This document shows positions 34,109 to 42,634 of a stretch of DNA of 64,000 nucleotides, one piece after another. The notes under the pieces were generated by a model. It did no database searches and had not been told where the DNA came from. It saw only the letters and a list, made by a program, of their open reading frames with translations. Position 1 is the first letter of the stretch. Each line of letters starts with the position of its first letter. Source of the stretch: Anaerolineaceae bacterium (GTDB lineage Bacteria; Chloroflexota; Anaerolineae; Anaerolineales; Anaerolineaceae); NCBI GenBank assembly GCA_002702705.1, contig PABH01000008.1, positions 120,463-184,462 on the forward strand, read 5' to 3'. The translations under genes were made by a program, and so were the position numbers.

Positions 34109-35125
34109 TTAAAAAACCAGGCCATTATGCGTATCCGCATATACACCGGCTAGTGCTTCTTCTACTGCGGGTTTTTCCGCTTTTTCGGCAAAAGATACGG
34201 CTTCGTTGAGCTGCATGATGACAGATCCTTGTAATTCCTCTAAATCACCATCATCAAACAAGCCGGATTCCATTAAGGCTTTACTGAACCGCTTAATCGG
34301 ATCCTTTTTCATCCAGGACTGAATTTCTTCCTGAGTACGGTAAAGTTGTGGATCGCCTTCATAATGCCCGCGGTGCCGGTAGGTTTTCGCTTCAATAAAG
34401 GTTGGGCCCTCACCCGCTTTTGCCCGCTCTACGGCTGTCTTGGTAGCTTCGTAAACTGCTAAAATATCATTACCATCAACAATCACCCCAGGGAAACCAT
34501 AGGATTGGGCACGGATGGCTAAATCATCAATTGGTGTACAGCGCTGAATATGGGTACCTTCTCCATACAAATTGTTTTCACAGAAAAAGATAACAGGCAG
34601 TTTCCAAACGCCAGCCTGGTTAGCCGCTTCATGGAAGGTGCCTTCATTTGTTGCACCATCACCAAAGAAAGATAACGCCACTCTTTTTTCACCACGCATC
34701 TTGAATCCAAGTGCTGCACCAGTGGCCATTGGTAAACCACCACCAACGATACCGTTCGCGCCTAAAATACCCAATGAAAAATCAGCGATATGTAAAGAAC
34801 CGCCGCGGCCATTACAATAACCAGGGGCTCGAGCTGCTAATTCTGCCATCATGTACTTGGGGTCTCCGCCTTTACCGATCAAATGGCCATGCCCACGGTG
34901 AGTACTGGTAATAACATCTTCATCTGTTAACGCCAGGCTTGCTCCCACAGCAGTTGCTTCCTGTCCTACACAAGAATGAATAAAGCCAGGGATTAATCCC
35001 CCTCGTCGTTCTTCAATCGCTCTCAATTCAAATTCACGGACGAGCGTCATCCGCCGAAACATTTCGGCTAATAAGTCACGAGCGTATAAGTCTTTATATT
35101 TACTAACTTCTGGTCCTGTTTGCAT
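34109..35125 (-). CDS. E1 alpha subunit of 2-oxoacid/acetoin-type dehydrogenase
   Basis: A 338-residue TPP-binding subunit. The cofactor motif begins GDGATNEGTFHEA and ends CENNLYGEG. STHRGHGHLIGKGGD and YRHRGHYEGD are typical of the family. It works with E1beta and E2. The substrate is not readable: pyruvate, acetoin and branched-chain oxoacids share these motifs. Confidence 0.92.
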   Translation of the reverse strand: MQTGPEVSKYKDLYARDLLAEMFRRMTLVREFELRAIEERRGGLIPGFIHSCVGQEATAVGASLALTDEDVITSTHRGHGHLIGKGGDPKYMMAELAARAPGYCNGRGGSLHIADFSLGILGANGIVGGGLPMATGAALGFKMRGEKRVALSFFGDGATNEGTFHEAANQAGVWKLPVIFFCENNLYGEGTHIQRCTPIDDLAIRAQSYGFPGVIVDGNDILAVYEATKTAVERAKAGEGPTFIEAKTYRHRGHYEGDPQLYRTQEEIQSWMKKDPIKRFSKALMESGLFDDGDLEELQGSVIMQLNEAVSFAEKAEKPAVEEALAGVYADTHNGLVF

Positions 35126-35171
35126 ATTTTTACCTCAATGGTTAATTTATTAATTATGATAATTTGTAAAC

Positions 35172-36503
35172 TTAAGCAGTTTTTTCCCATAAACGCCTTG
35201 CAGCGGTTCTTGTTCCTTCTTTTAAATTAGAGAAATCTGTTGACAATACTTCCCCATCTTTTTTTCGAAGTTCCCCAGCTACCATCACTGCGGAAACATC
35301 ATCTGCATGACAATACAATAATATTTGGTCGTACAAATTATGCGCCGCTATTGGTGTAGGTAATTTAGGAGAAATTAACATCCAATCAGCCTGCCATCCT
35401 GGCTGCAATTCACCAATTTTTTCTAATCCAATTGCCTTAGCCCCACCTGCGGTTGCCAAATGCCAAACCAGATTGGCCGGCATCACACGAGGATCACAAT
35501 GAGAAGCCTTATGGATCAAGAAAGCTCCACGCATCACTTCAAAAAAGTCCGTAATATAACCATCAGAGCCCAAGCCAACCGTTACACCGGCTTCAACCAA
35601 TTCCGGAACTGGCGCGATACCACCACCCACTTCACAATTGGATAACGGCATATGAGTCATCTTTGCTCCCCGTTTTGCCATCAAATTGATCTCATCCTGG
35701 CTGATTTGAACACATTGGGAAGCCAACATCTGCGGACCCAAAACCCCCAATTGATCATAATATTCTATCGGTCGGATACCATTTTTCTCCAGCATGGCAT
35801 TTGGTTCATAGTGTCCTTCGGAACAGTGCATATGGGTTAAAACATTGTGTTGTTTGGCTAGCTCAAAAGCTTTTAAGATAAATTCTTCTGAACAAGTAAA
35901 GGTGGTATGGAAACACATTAGTCCCTGAACCAAACCGTTATTTTGTTTACCCCAATTAATCATTGTTAAGTTTTCAGATAAACCTAATTCTGCATTTTCT
36001 TGACTGACACGTTGGGTGGCTTCAAAAGATAAAACACCACGCAAACCGGCTTCTTGTACCACTGCCGCTTGTTTTAATAGTATACCTGGCAAAGCATAAG
36101 GTGCTTCTGTGCAATCATAAAAACTAGTAACACCTGAACGCAGCATTTGAGCACAATTGTAAGCAGTGGCAGCAGTTATCATTTCAGCATCCAATTGATC
36201 TTCGACCAAAGGCCACCAAAAATCTTCCAAAAAGGGCATAAATCCAGATGGTGCTTTACTTAAAGGAATGCCATGTGCCAAAACACCATACAGGTGTGTA
36301 TGCGCATCCACGAAACCAGGCATTAATATTTGATCAGGACAGTGCCAAACTTCGTCCTGTGGAAAATTATCCTGCAAGAACTGATGAGAACCCACTTGAT
36401 CAATTTTGTCATTCAAAACCCGAATGCCAAATTTTTCTTTAGGGAGTTCCAATGCTGTGGTAACAAGCCAACCCGGTAAAACCAATAATCCTTTTTTTGT
36501 CAT
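35172..36503 (-). CDS. ssnA: SsnA-like aminohydrolase
   Basis: A 443-residue amidohydrolase. Metal motifs are DAHTHLYGVLAHGIP near residue 65, LTHMHCSEGHYEP near residue 221 and GLGSDGYITDFFEVMR near residue 308. The order, the segment FWWPLVEDQLD and the C-terminal AARRLWEKTA resemble E. coli SsnA. SsnA belongs to anaerobic purine clusters, where it is thought to hydrolyse a ring or imino bond after oxidation by the molybdoenzyme. It is separated from the hydantoinase by 124 bp, the largest gap in the operon, and from E1alpha by 46 bp. Confidence 0.82.
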   Translation of the reverse strand: MTKKGLLVLPGWLVTTALELPKEKFGIRVLNDKIDQVGSHQFLQDNFPQDEVWHCPDQILMPGFVDAHTHLYGVLAHGIPLSKAPSGFMPFLEDFWWPLVEDQLDAEMITAATAYNCAQMLRSGVTSFYDCTEAPYALPGILLKQAAVVQEAGLRGVLSFEATQRVSQENAELGLSENLTMINWGKQNNGLVQGLMCFHTTFTCSEEFILKAFELAKQHNVLTHMHCSEGHYEPNAMLEKNGIRPIEYYDQLGVLGPQMLASQCVQISQDEINLMAKRGAKMTHMPLSNCEVGGGIAPVPELVEAGVTVGLGSDGYITDFFEVMRGAFLIHKASHCDPRVMPANLVWHLATAGGAKAIGLEKIGELQPGWQADWMLISPKLPTPIAAHNLYDQILLYCHADDVSAVMVAGELRKKDGEVLSTDFSNLKEGTRTAARRLWEKTA

Positions 36504-36627
36504 ATTATTCTTGTCCTGCTCCCAGTTTTAAGGAATAACGATCATAAGAAAGCAATCTAGAATTATTAAGTATTTTTATTTTTTGTTTTTTATGCATAGA
36601 TTACCTTCAATTCGTCACACCATTTGA

Positions 36628-38013
36628 CTACACAAATTCTGGTTGATTACATTTAAGGAAGGAACCTGTCTTTTTCTCTGACACAAGTTCCCCATCCTTT
36701 ACTAACACATTTCCTTTAACAATGGTCATCACGGGATAACCAGTCAATTTTAAACCGGCATAGGGCGTGTAATCCACATTTTCATGCAGCATCGTCTGTT
36801 GAACAACGACTTCTTTTTCCGGATCAAATAATACAATATCCGCATCCGCACCCACTGTCAACGAACCCTTTTGGGGATATAATCCAAATATTTTGGCTGG
36901 TTGGCTTGAACAAAGGCGAACCCATTCCGTCAGATTAAGATGGCCTGCTCTCACGCCAAATGTATACAGCAGTGGCAAACGTAATTCAACACCAGGTAAT
37001 CCGCCAGGAACCTTTCGAAAATCATCCAATCCGCTTCGTTTTTGGGGGTCAATTGTAAAAGAACAATGGTCACTGCCAACACTTTGAATTTTCTCTTCAT
37101 CTACCGCAGACCAAATAGCTTGGTTTTCACCAGCTTCTCGTAACGGCGGTGAACAAATTAACGATGCTGCCGTAACCTGATCATTATTAGTGAATAGATT
37201 TTTATTAAGTAATAAATACTGCGGACAGGTTTCTGCGATGATGTTTTTTCCATCTTTTCGCGCTTGATCTACCAATTCAATGGCTGCTGAAGTTGATAAA
37301 TGCACCACATATAAGATTAAATTGGTGTTCGCGGTTAACTTTATACAATTTATAACCGCTTCAATCTCTGCTTGTGCTGGTCTGCTTTCCGGGAACCATG
37401 AAGGATCTGTCTTTTTTTCTTTAATGAGTTGAGCTGTGGTTTGTTGAATCAGATCATCTGCTTCGGCATGCACCATACATAAACCACCGATTGAAGCAGC
37501 TTTTTCAAAAACAATCCGTAAGTTATTTTGATTCAGCTTCATTCCCTCATACGTTGTGTATACCTTAAATGAAGTGATCCCAAGCTCCTGCATATATTCC
37601 ATCGCTTGCAGGGTTTTTGGTTCAACATTATGGATGGTCATATGTAAGGCGTAATCAATCCAGCAGTTTCTTTCAGCTTCTGCCTGACGTTTTCGGAGTG
37701 CTTCCGAAAGACTTTCGCCCATTTCCGGCTCAACAAAATCAATGACTGTAGTTGTACCCCCGCATGCCGCTGCTCTTGTGCCCGAAAACCAATCATCACT
37801 GGTCATCGTTGTAGCGGTTGGCATTTGAAAATGTACATGCGGATCAATTCCACCAGGAAGCACAAGGAAACCATTGGCATCAATGGTTTCCTTGCCCAAT
37901 AAATTCAATCCAACAGCAGCGATCTTACCATTGCGAATACCCAAATCCGAAATGGTTACCTTTTGATCAGTAACCAATTTTCCTCCGCGAATGACAAGAT
38001 CAAAATTTTCCAT
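36628..38013 (-). CDS. D-hydantoinase/dihydropyrimidinase
   Basis: A 461-residue cyclic amidohydrolase of the hydantoinase family with all metal sites visible: GGIDPHVHFQ near residue 56, the carboxylated Lys of SFKVYTTYEG near residue 148, VHAEADD, VVHLST and the Asp of SVGSDHCSF. It opens a cyclic ureide or imide ring to an N-carbamoyl product, which suits a downstream carbamoyltransferase (YgeW). It follows the GH31 gene by 6 bp. The family is sure; the natural ring is unknown. Confidence 0.93.
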   Translation of the reverse strand: MENFDLVIRGGKLVTDQKVTISDLGIRNGKIAAVGLNLLGKETIDANGFLVLPGGIDPHVHFQMPTATTMTSDDWFSGTRAAACGGTTTVIDFVEPEMGESLSEALRKRQAEAERNCWIDYALHMTIHNVEPKTLQAMEYMQELGITSFKVYTTYEGMKLNQNNLRIVFEKAASIGGLCMVHAEADDLIQQTTAQLIKEKKTDPSWFPESRPAQAEIEAVINCIKLTANTNLILYVVHLSTSAAIELVDQARKDGKNIIAETCPQYLLLNKNLFTNNDQVTAASLICSPPLREAGENQAIWSAVDEEKIQSVGSDHCSFTIDPQKRSGLDDFRKVPGGLPGVELRLPLLYTFGVRAGHLNLTEWVRLCSSQPAKIFGLYPQKGSLTVGADADIVLFDPEKEVVVQQTMLHENVDYTPYAGLKLTGYPVMTIVKGNVLVKDGELVSEKKTGSFLKCNQPEFV

Positions 38014-38019
38014 ATTACC

Positions 38020-40452
38020 CTAATCCAATTCAAATACCACTGTACTACCAGATTGATTTTTAAAAGTCACTTGAAATCCATTGTTTTCCGATTTTAATGG
38101 TAAATCGACATCATCCATCACTGCAGAACGGATCGAAGTACCATATATAACCAGGTTCACCTGTCCGGGAGATGGATCAACTGAAACTGTTAAAGTAGAC
38201 CCTTTACGCACGTAAGAAACTCCAATTGAAGGTTGATCTTCTTCTTCAATCAAAAAATGGTTTTCTGACTTGGGTGTATAAATCTCAATCGTTAACGGAT
38301 CCAATGCCTTTTGATCAACATAATCCATTTCCGGACCAAGAGGAATAATCGAGCCTTCCCGGATCCAAAGGGGTAAAGTATCCAACGGGGCAGAAACTGT
38401 CAACCATTGATTTCCATTAACAACTTCTTTTGTCCAATAATTTACCCATTTACCTTTTGGCAGATAGACTTGCACCTCATGATGACGTGTTAATACTGGT
38501 GCGACCAAAAAACTATCCCCAAACATAAACTGCAAGTCTAATCGCTGTGTAGTCGGATCTTCTTGGAACTCCAATACCATCGGACGCACCATCGGAAGAG
38601 CAGTCTTTGTACTAATAACCGCCTGTGAATAAATATAGGGCATCAAACGGTAACGCAAGTTCAGGTATTTTTTACAAATAACTTCTGCTTCTTCTCCAAA
38701 CATCCACGGTTCACGATCTTGTTTGCCATGTGCCCGGACGTGAGAGGAAAAAACACCAACCTGCATCCAACGCACATAAACTTCGGAATCCTTGGGATAA
38801 GTATCTTTTAATGTTCCATCCATAGATGCTTTGAAATCAACATGATACGTATCATCAAAAAAATGCGGGCTATAATCAAATCCACCCACATCATGGCTGC
38901 AGAATGGCACACCTGATAAACCATAACCCTGTAAAGCCTTAACCTGGCATGCCAATTGATCTAAGGTGCTGTAACTATCGCCTCCCCACTGAACCGGGTA
39001 ACGTTGGGAACCAGCATAAGCGGCACGTCCCCATACCAATCCTCGTCCAAATTTTCTTTTGGTTAATTCAAATGCAGTCCGATTGTAAATCAAGGGGTAA
39101 ATATTGTGCATTTCCAATCCAGTCCGGCCATCGGCATAAACTGCTTCAATTGGAGCTTGTTCACCAAAATCTGTTTTAAACACGGCAACACCCATATCAA
39201 GAAGTGCTTCCAACTTTGATTGCCACCAAATACGGGCTTCCGGATTGGTAAAATCAACAGCGCCTAAATCTTCGCCGGAGAAAGCTTCTAAAACCTTACT
39301 AACCTCACCCTCGGCAGTTTTAACAAAATAACCAGCTTGTTTTCCTTCTTCATATAATGGGGTGTCTTTTGGCACGTAAGGATGAATCCACAAACAAGTT
39401 CGAATCCCTTTATCACGCATTCCAGCCATCATTTCGGCAGGATTTGGAAAATTGGTTTCATCCCAGGTATAACTACACCATGGCCCTTCTCCCATCCACC
39501 ATGGATCAAGATGCAACACATCACATGGAAAACCTCGTTTTCGCATTTCTAAAACAACATTTTCCACATCTTCCCTTTTACGATATCCTGCTCTTGAGAT
39601 CCAAAACCCGAAAGACCATTTGGGAGGCACAGGAGCGAAACCGGTTAGTTGAGAATATTTATTTAAAATATGTTTTAAATCAGGCCCATAAATCAGAAAA
39701 AGGTCTAATTGGGAATCATCAATATGAATGGAATATGTAACAGAAGATTCGCTGCCAATCCGGAAAAGCATCGGATACGAGGAATGAACAAACAAACCGT
39801 ACCCATGACTACTTAACAGAAAGGGAATATTTTTATAAGAACGATAACTACTGACATTTCCACTGTCCACTGCCCACATCGGAATTTCTTGATTCCATTT
39901 GTCCAGCGAGGTAAATTTTTCACCCAGACCATAAAAAGACTCCCCTGGAGTAACCGCGATACTCTCTCGAATGGTGACATCGCCTGTTTCGCTAATATCA
40001 AAACCACTTGGAGGAACTTCAAAACCAGGGCCATAGGAACGATCATCTGTTCTCTCGCTAAAGAAAACTTTTCCAAACCCCGGACGAGGGTCATCATAGG
40101 CTGTAATTTGCCAGGACCGGGGAAATTCCACCCTGATCCTGGCAGTTACAATAATTAAACCGTCTTCAGATTCAAGAATTTCAAATTTGCTCGGAGGAAA
40201 AGCTGTCTTTAATAACATGTCTGAAGGGCCATCTTGAATACCTGATGGGTTCATTCGGAATCGGAAAACATCAGGTTCGATAATATCAACCATATAATCA
40301 ATGGGATCACCATTTGCTAACTCACAAACAAAGTGAATTCCCGTTTCTGTTTGAGTGTAAGATCGCCAATATCGGATAAAATGGCGAGGAGCATAAACAT
40401 CTCGAACATCTAAATGTGAAGCTATATTTTTCCAATTTATGTTTTTTTTCAT
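38020..40452 (-). CDS. GH31 glycoside hydrolase, alpha-xylosidase type
   Basis: An 810-residue family-31 glycosidase. The nucleophile region is VFKTDFGEQAP near residue 424, the form seen in YicI-type alpha-xylosidases. The acid/base region is WGGDSYSTL near residue 490, followed by SGVPFCSHDVGGFDYS. There is no signal peptide, so it is cytoplasmic and acts on imported oligosaccharides or glycosides, for instance isoprimeverose. It is 6 bp upstream of the hydantoinase and so may be the first gene of the long operon, an odd partner for ring-opening enzymes. Specificity for xylose is from motif memory and needs testing. Confidence 0.9.
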   Translation of the reverse strand: MKKNINWKNIASHLDVRDVYAPRHFIRYWRSYTQTETGIHFVCELANGDPIDYMVDIIEPDVFRFRMNPSGIQDGPSDMLLKTAFPPSKFEILESEDGLIIVTARIRVEFPRSWQITAYDDPRPGFGKVFFSERTDDRSYGPGFEVPPSGFDISETGDVTIRESIAVTPGESFYGLGEKFTSLDKWNQEIPMWAVDSGNVSSYRSYKNIPFLLSSHGYGLFVHSSYPMLFRIGSESSVTYSIHIDDSQLDLFLIYGPDLKHILNKYSQLTGFAPVPPKWSFGFWISRAGYRKREDVENVVLEMRKRGFPCDVLHLDPWWMGEGPWCSYTWDETNFPNPAEMMAGMRDKGIRTCLWIHPYVPKDTPLYEEGKQAGYFVKTAEGEVSKVLEAFSGEDLGAVDFTNPEARIWWQSKLEALLDMGVAVFKTDFGEQAPIEAVYADGRTGLEMHNIYPLIYNRTAFELTKRKFGRGLVWGRAAYAGSQRYPVQWGGDSYSTLDQLACQVKALQGYGLSGVPFCSHDVGGFDYSPHFFDDTYHVDFKASMDGTLKDTYPKDSEVYVRWMQVGVFSSHVRAHGKQDREPWMFGEEAEVICKKYLNLRYRLMPYIYSQAVISTKTALPMVRPMVLEFQEDPTTQRLDLQFMFGDSFLVAPVLTRHHEVQVYLPKGKWVNYWTKEVVNGNQWLTVSAPLDTLPLWIREGSIIPLGPEMDYVDQKALDPLTIEIYTPKSENHFLIEEEDQPSIGVSYVRKGSTLTVSVDPSPGQVNLVIYGTSIRSAVMDDVDLPLKSENNGFQVTFKNQSGSTVVFELD

Positions 40453-40621
40453 TTTTAAACTTTCCTAATTTTCATTATTAATGCATATATTTTAAATTTG
40501 GAACCTGTAACTATCTTTTTGATAAGAAGAAAAAAAACAGGAAAAAACAATCGGCCAAATATTCGGCTTTATCAGTCACTTTATTCAAAAAAATCACTAT
40601 CATGTTCGTGGGTAATGGTGG

Positions 40622-40640
40622 TGTAAAGTATCCCTTTACA
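40622..40640. promoter_or_regulatory. inverted repeat upstream of the GH31 gene, possible operator
   Basis: TGTAAAG (40622-40628) and CTTTACA (40634-40640) flank 5 nt in the 259-bp gap between the GH31 start and the methyltransferase stop. The 12-mer CCCTTTACAATG here also occurs in the ROK/LacI intergenic region at 46926-46937. It could be a shared regulator site; evidence is weak. Confidence 0.35.
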
Positions 40641-40711
40641 ATGTTAAGTGTAGCATAACCCAAGCCATAATTCAACCATTTCTTTTTATTTAATCCGTTT
40701 TTTCTTCAGAT

Positions 40712-41581
40712 TTAGGTCCCATTTTGTTTTTTCATTTTCCGGTACCATTGGATGTACCGGCGTCCAGAAGAATCACTGCCATCTAAAAAATCAATAGCCC
40801 TAACGGTTTCCACCAAACCATTGGTGGCAGGGTTTACCAATGCAGAATCAAGGCCCCATGGCACGGCAGCGACCAGGTAGGCTAAATCGATGACAGTTGG
40901 TGTCGGCATACCAAAACCAGCATTGCCTATCCCCAAAATCGTAGAAACACCCAATACTTCACGAAATGCTTTTAAACTCTCCATCGTGATCCGAAATGAA
41001 TCCGGCTCTGCGGAAGAAGCAAGGCAAACACCATCCATCACAATCCGATCTTTAGAAATTCCCATACCTTCACAGGCTTCAATGATGATATTTGCCTCAA
41101 AAATTCGTTCTTCCACTGTTTTGGGCAAACCATATGTGTCTCCAATTGGCATACCGATAACGGAAGTATTATATTTTTTAACCAACGGTAAAATACTTTC
41201 CAATGACTCTTTATTGGCTGTAACGGAATTAATAATGGCTGTGTAAGGCTGAAGCTCAATTAAAGAAGCCTCCAATGCTTCCGTGTTTCTAGAATCAAGT
41301 GAAATTGGACAGCCAATTTTTTCTTTAATTAATCGTGATATTCGAGGAAGTAACTCAATTTCATTTAATTCAGGATGAAAAACAAGGATATCAACCATGT
41401 CCATGCCGGTATGAAATCCCTGCATCGCAATTTCTAAAATACCTTCCAAATCCAATTTGAGTAATTGATCAAAAATAATGGGAGATTGATCCATAATTCT
41501 GAGTTGGTCGTTAATTAATACGGTTGGATGTTCTTTGCCGATAAAAAGTTCACCGTTCGGTGAAGTTAGTTTTGTACTCAT
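40712..41581 (-). CDS. pterin-binding (DHPS-like) methyltransferase, AcsE/MtvA type
   Basis: A 289-residue dihydropteroate-synthase-fold protein. It has SLDSRNTEALEASL near residue 95, INSVTANKESLESILPLVKKYN near residue 118, VIGMP and GIGNAGFGMP near residue 220. These match methyltetrahydrofolate:corrinoid methyltransferases, not folate-synthesis DHPS, which has different loops. It would exchange methyl groups between a corrinoid protein and tetrahydrofolate, feeding or drawing from the Wood-Ljungdahl methyl branch. No corrinoid protein gene is adjacent. It follows the ECF T component by 189 bp. Confidence 0.8.
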   Translation of the reverse strand: MSTKLTSPNGELFIGKEHPTVLINDQLRIMDQSPIIFDQLLKLDLEGILEIAMQGFHTGMDMVDILVFHPELNEIELLPRISRLIKEKIGCPISLDSRNTEALEASLIELQPYTAIINSVTANKESLESILPLVKKYNTSVIGMPIGDTYGLPKTVEERIFEANIIIEACEGMGISKDRIVMDGVCLASSAEPDSFRITMESLKAFREVLGVSTILGIGNAGFGMPTPTVIDLAYLVAAVPWGLDSALVNPATNGLVETVRAIDFLDGSDSSGRRYIQWYRKMKKQNGT

Positions 41582-41770
41582 AAAATAGAACCTCTTTTCA
41601 AACCAGGTACCCGATTTTTTAAAACCAATTAGATTGATTTTAATTATCCATTAAAATCTTTCACTGGAAATACAGATCCTGATTTTCACTGTTGTTCCAA
41701 ATAAGGTTTTAAAAGTGCTCATTGATTTTTTGGAAACTAAAATTGGGAAATTTGTCCCAGTTTGATTTTT

Positions 41771-42634
41771 TCAAAATAAAAAGTGATCCGTGGGGCCAGC
41801 AAACGCACCAAATCCCCATACCGCCCAAGACACAAATGCGGCGATCAGAAAAACAGTAAAAAATATCAAAACAGCATAATCCAACCGGCTTAAGATCGAT
41901 TCATGCAAATAGGTTCGGTCAGGATCTCCAGAAAAAGCTTTCGATTGTAAAACAATTTCTAGCTGTTGTGATTGCACCATTGCACCTAAAATTAACGGTA
42001 CAGCCACCTTCGCATACACACTGACTCGTTGAATGATATTCATTTTTTCCATAGCCAGTCCACGCAGCCGCTGTGCCTGAATAATATTTCCAATTTCGCT
42101 GAATAATAATGGAAAGAAACGTAAGGTTGCTGAGAAAATAAACGCCAGTTTATAAGGAACCCGAGCCCGAACCATTCCAACAATAATATTGTCTAGATCG
42201 GTTGTAAAGATTACCAAAGGTACCACGAGAACAATGGTTAAGGTTTTGAAGATGGTGTTAATACCATACCAAAAACCTTCCAATGAAAAACTTAATCCGC
42301 CAATCAACCACCAATTTTCAGGGATGGAAAACAAATTGGTTAATTCAGTTTTTCCAGTTAATGACTGCACCTGGGAAATATTAAAAAAACCATGTGTGAT
42401 CAAAAGTAATAGATAAAAGGGAATCATGATCAACAAAATGGTCCGGATAAACTTCATCTTTACACCGCTAAAAAAGCAAGCGATTAAGATTAAAAATGCC
42501 AATGCCAATTGAACCACCGGGCTTTCCCAAATTAATGCCACCACAGTTAATACCAGCATCATATAAATTTTAGGACGGAAATCCAAGCGGGTAAAAATTG
42601 AATCACGCTCAACAGTTTGGAATTTCATACTCAT
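41771..42634 (-). CDS. ECF transporter T component (EcfT)
   Basis: A 287-residue membrane scaffold of an energy-coupling-factor importer, with about five to six helices. Coupling motifs are AQRLRGLAMEK near residue 179 and SKAFSGDPDRTYL near residue 236, which contact the ATPases. The start at 42634 (MSMKFQ) overlaps the ATPase stop as ATGA; upstream in-frame ATGs lie in the ATPase gene. Confidence 0.9.
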   Translation of the reverse strand: MSMKFQTVERDSIFTRLDFRPKIYMMLVLTVVALIWESPVVQLALAFLILIACFFSGVKMKFIRTILLIMIPFYLLLLITHGFFNISQVQSLTGKTELTNLFSIPENWWLIGGLSFSLEGFWYGINTIFKTLTIVLVVPLVIFTTDLDNIIVGMVRARVPYKLAFIFSATLRFFPLLFSEIGNIIQAQRLRGLAMEKMNIIQRVSVYAKVAVPLILGAMVQSQQLEIVLQSKAFSGDPDRTYLHESILSRLDYAVLIFFTVFLIAAFVSWAVWGFGAFAGPTDHFLF

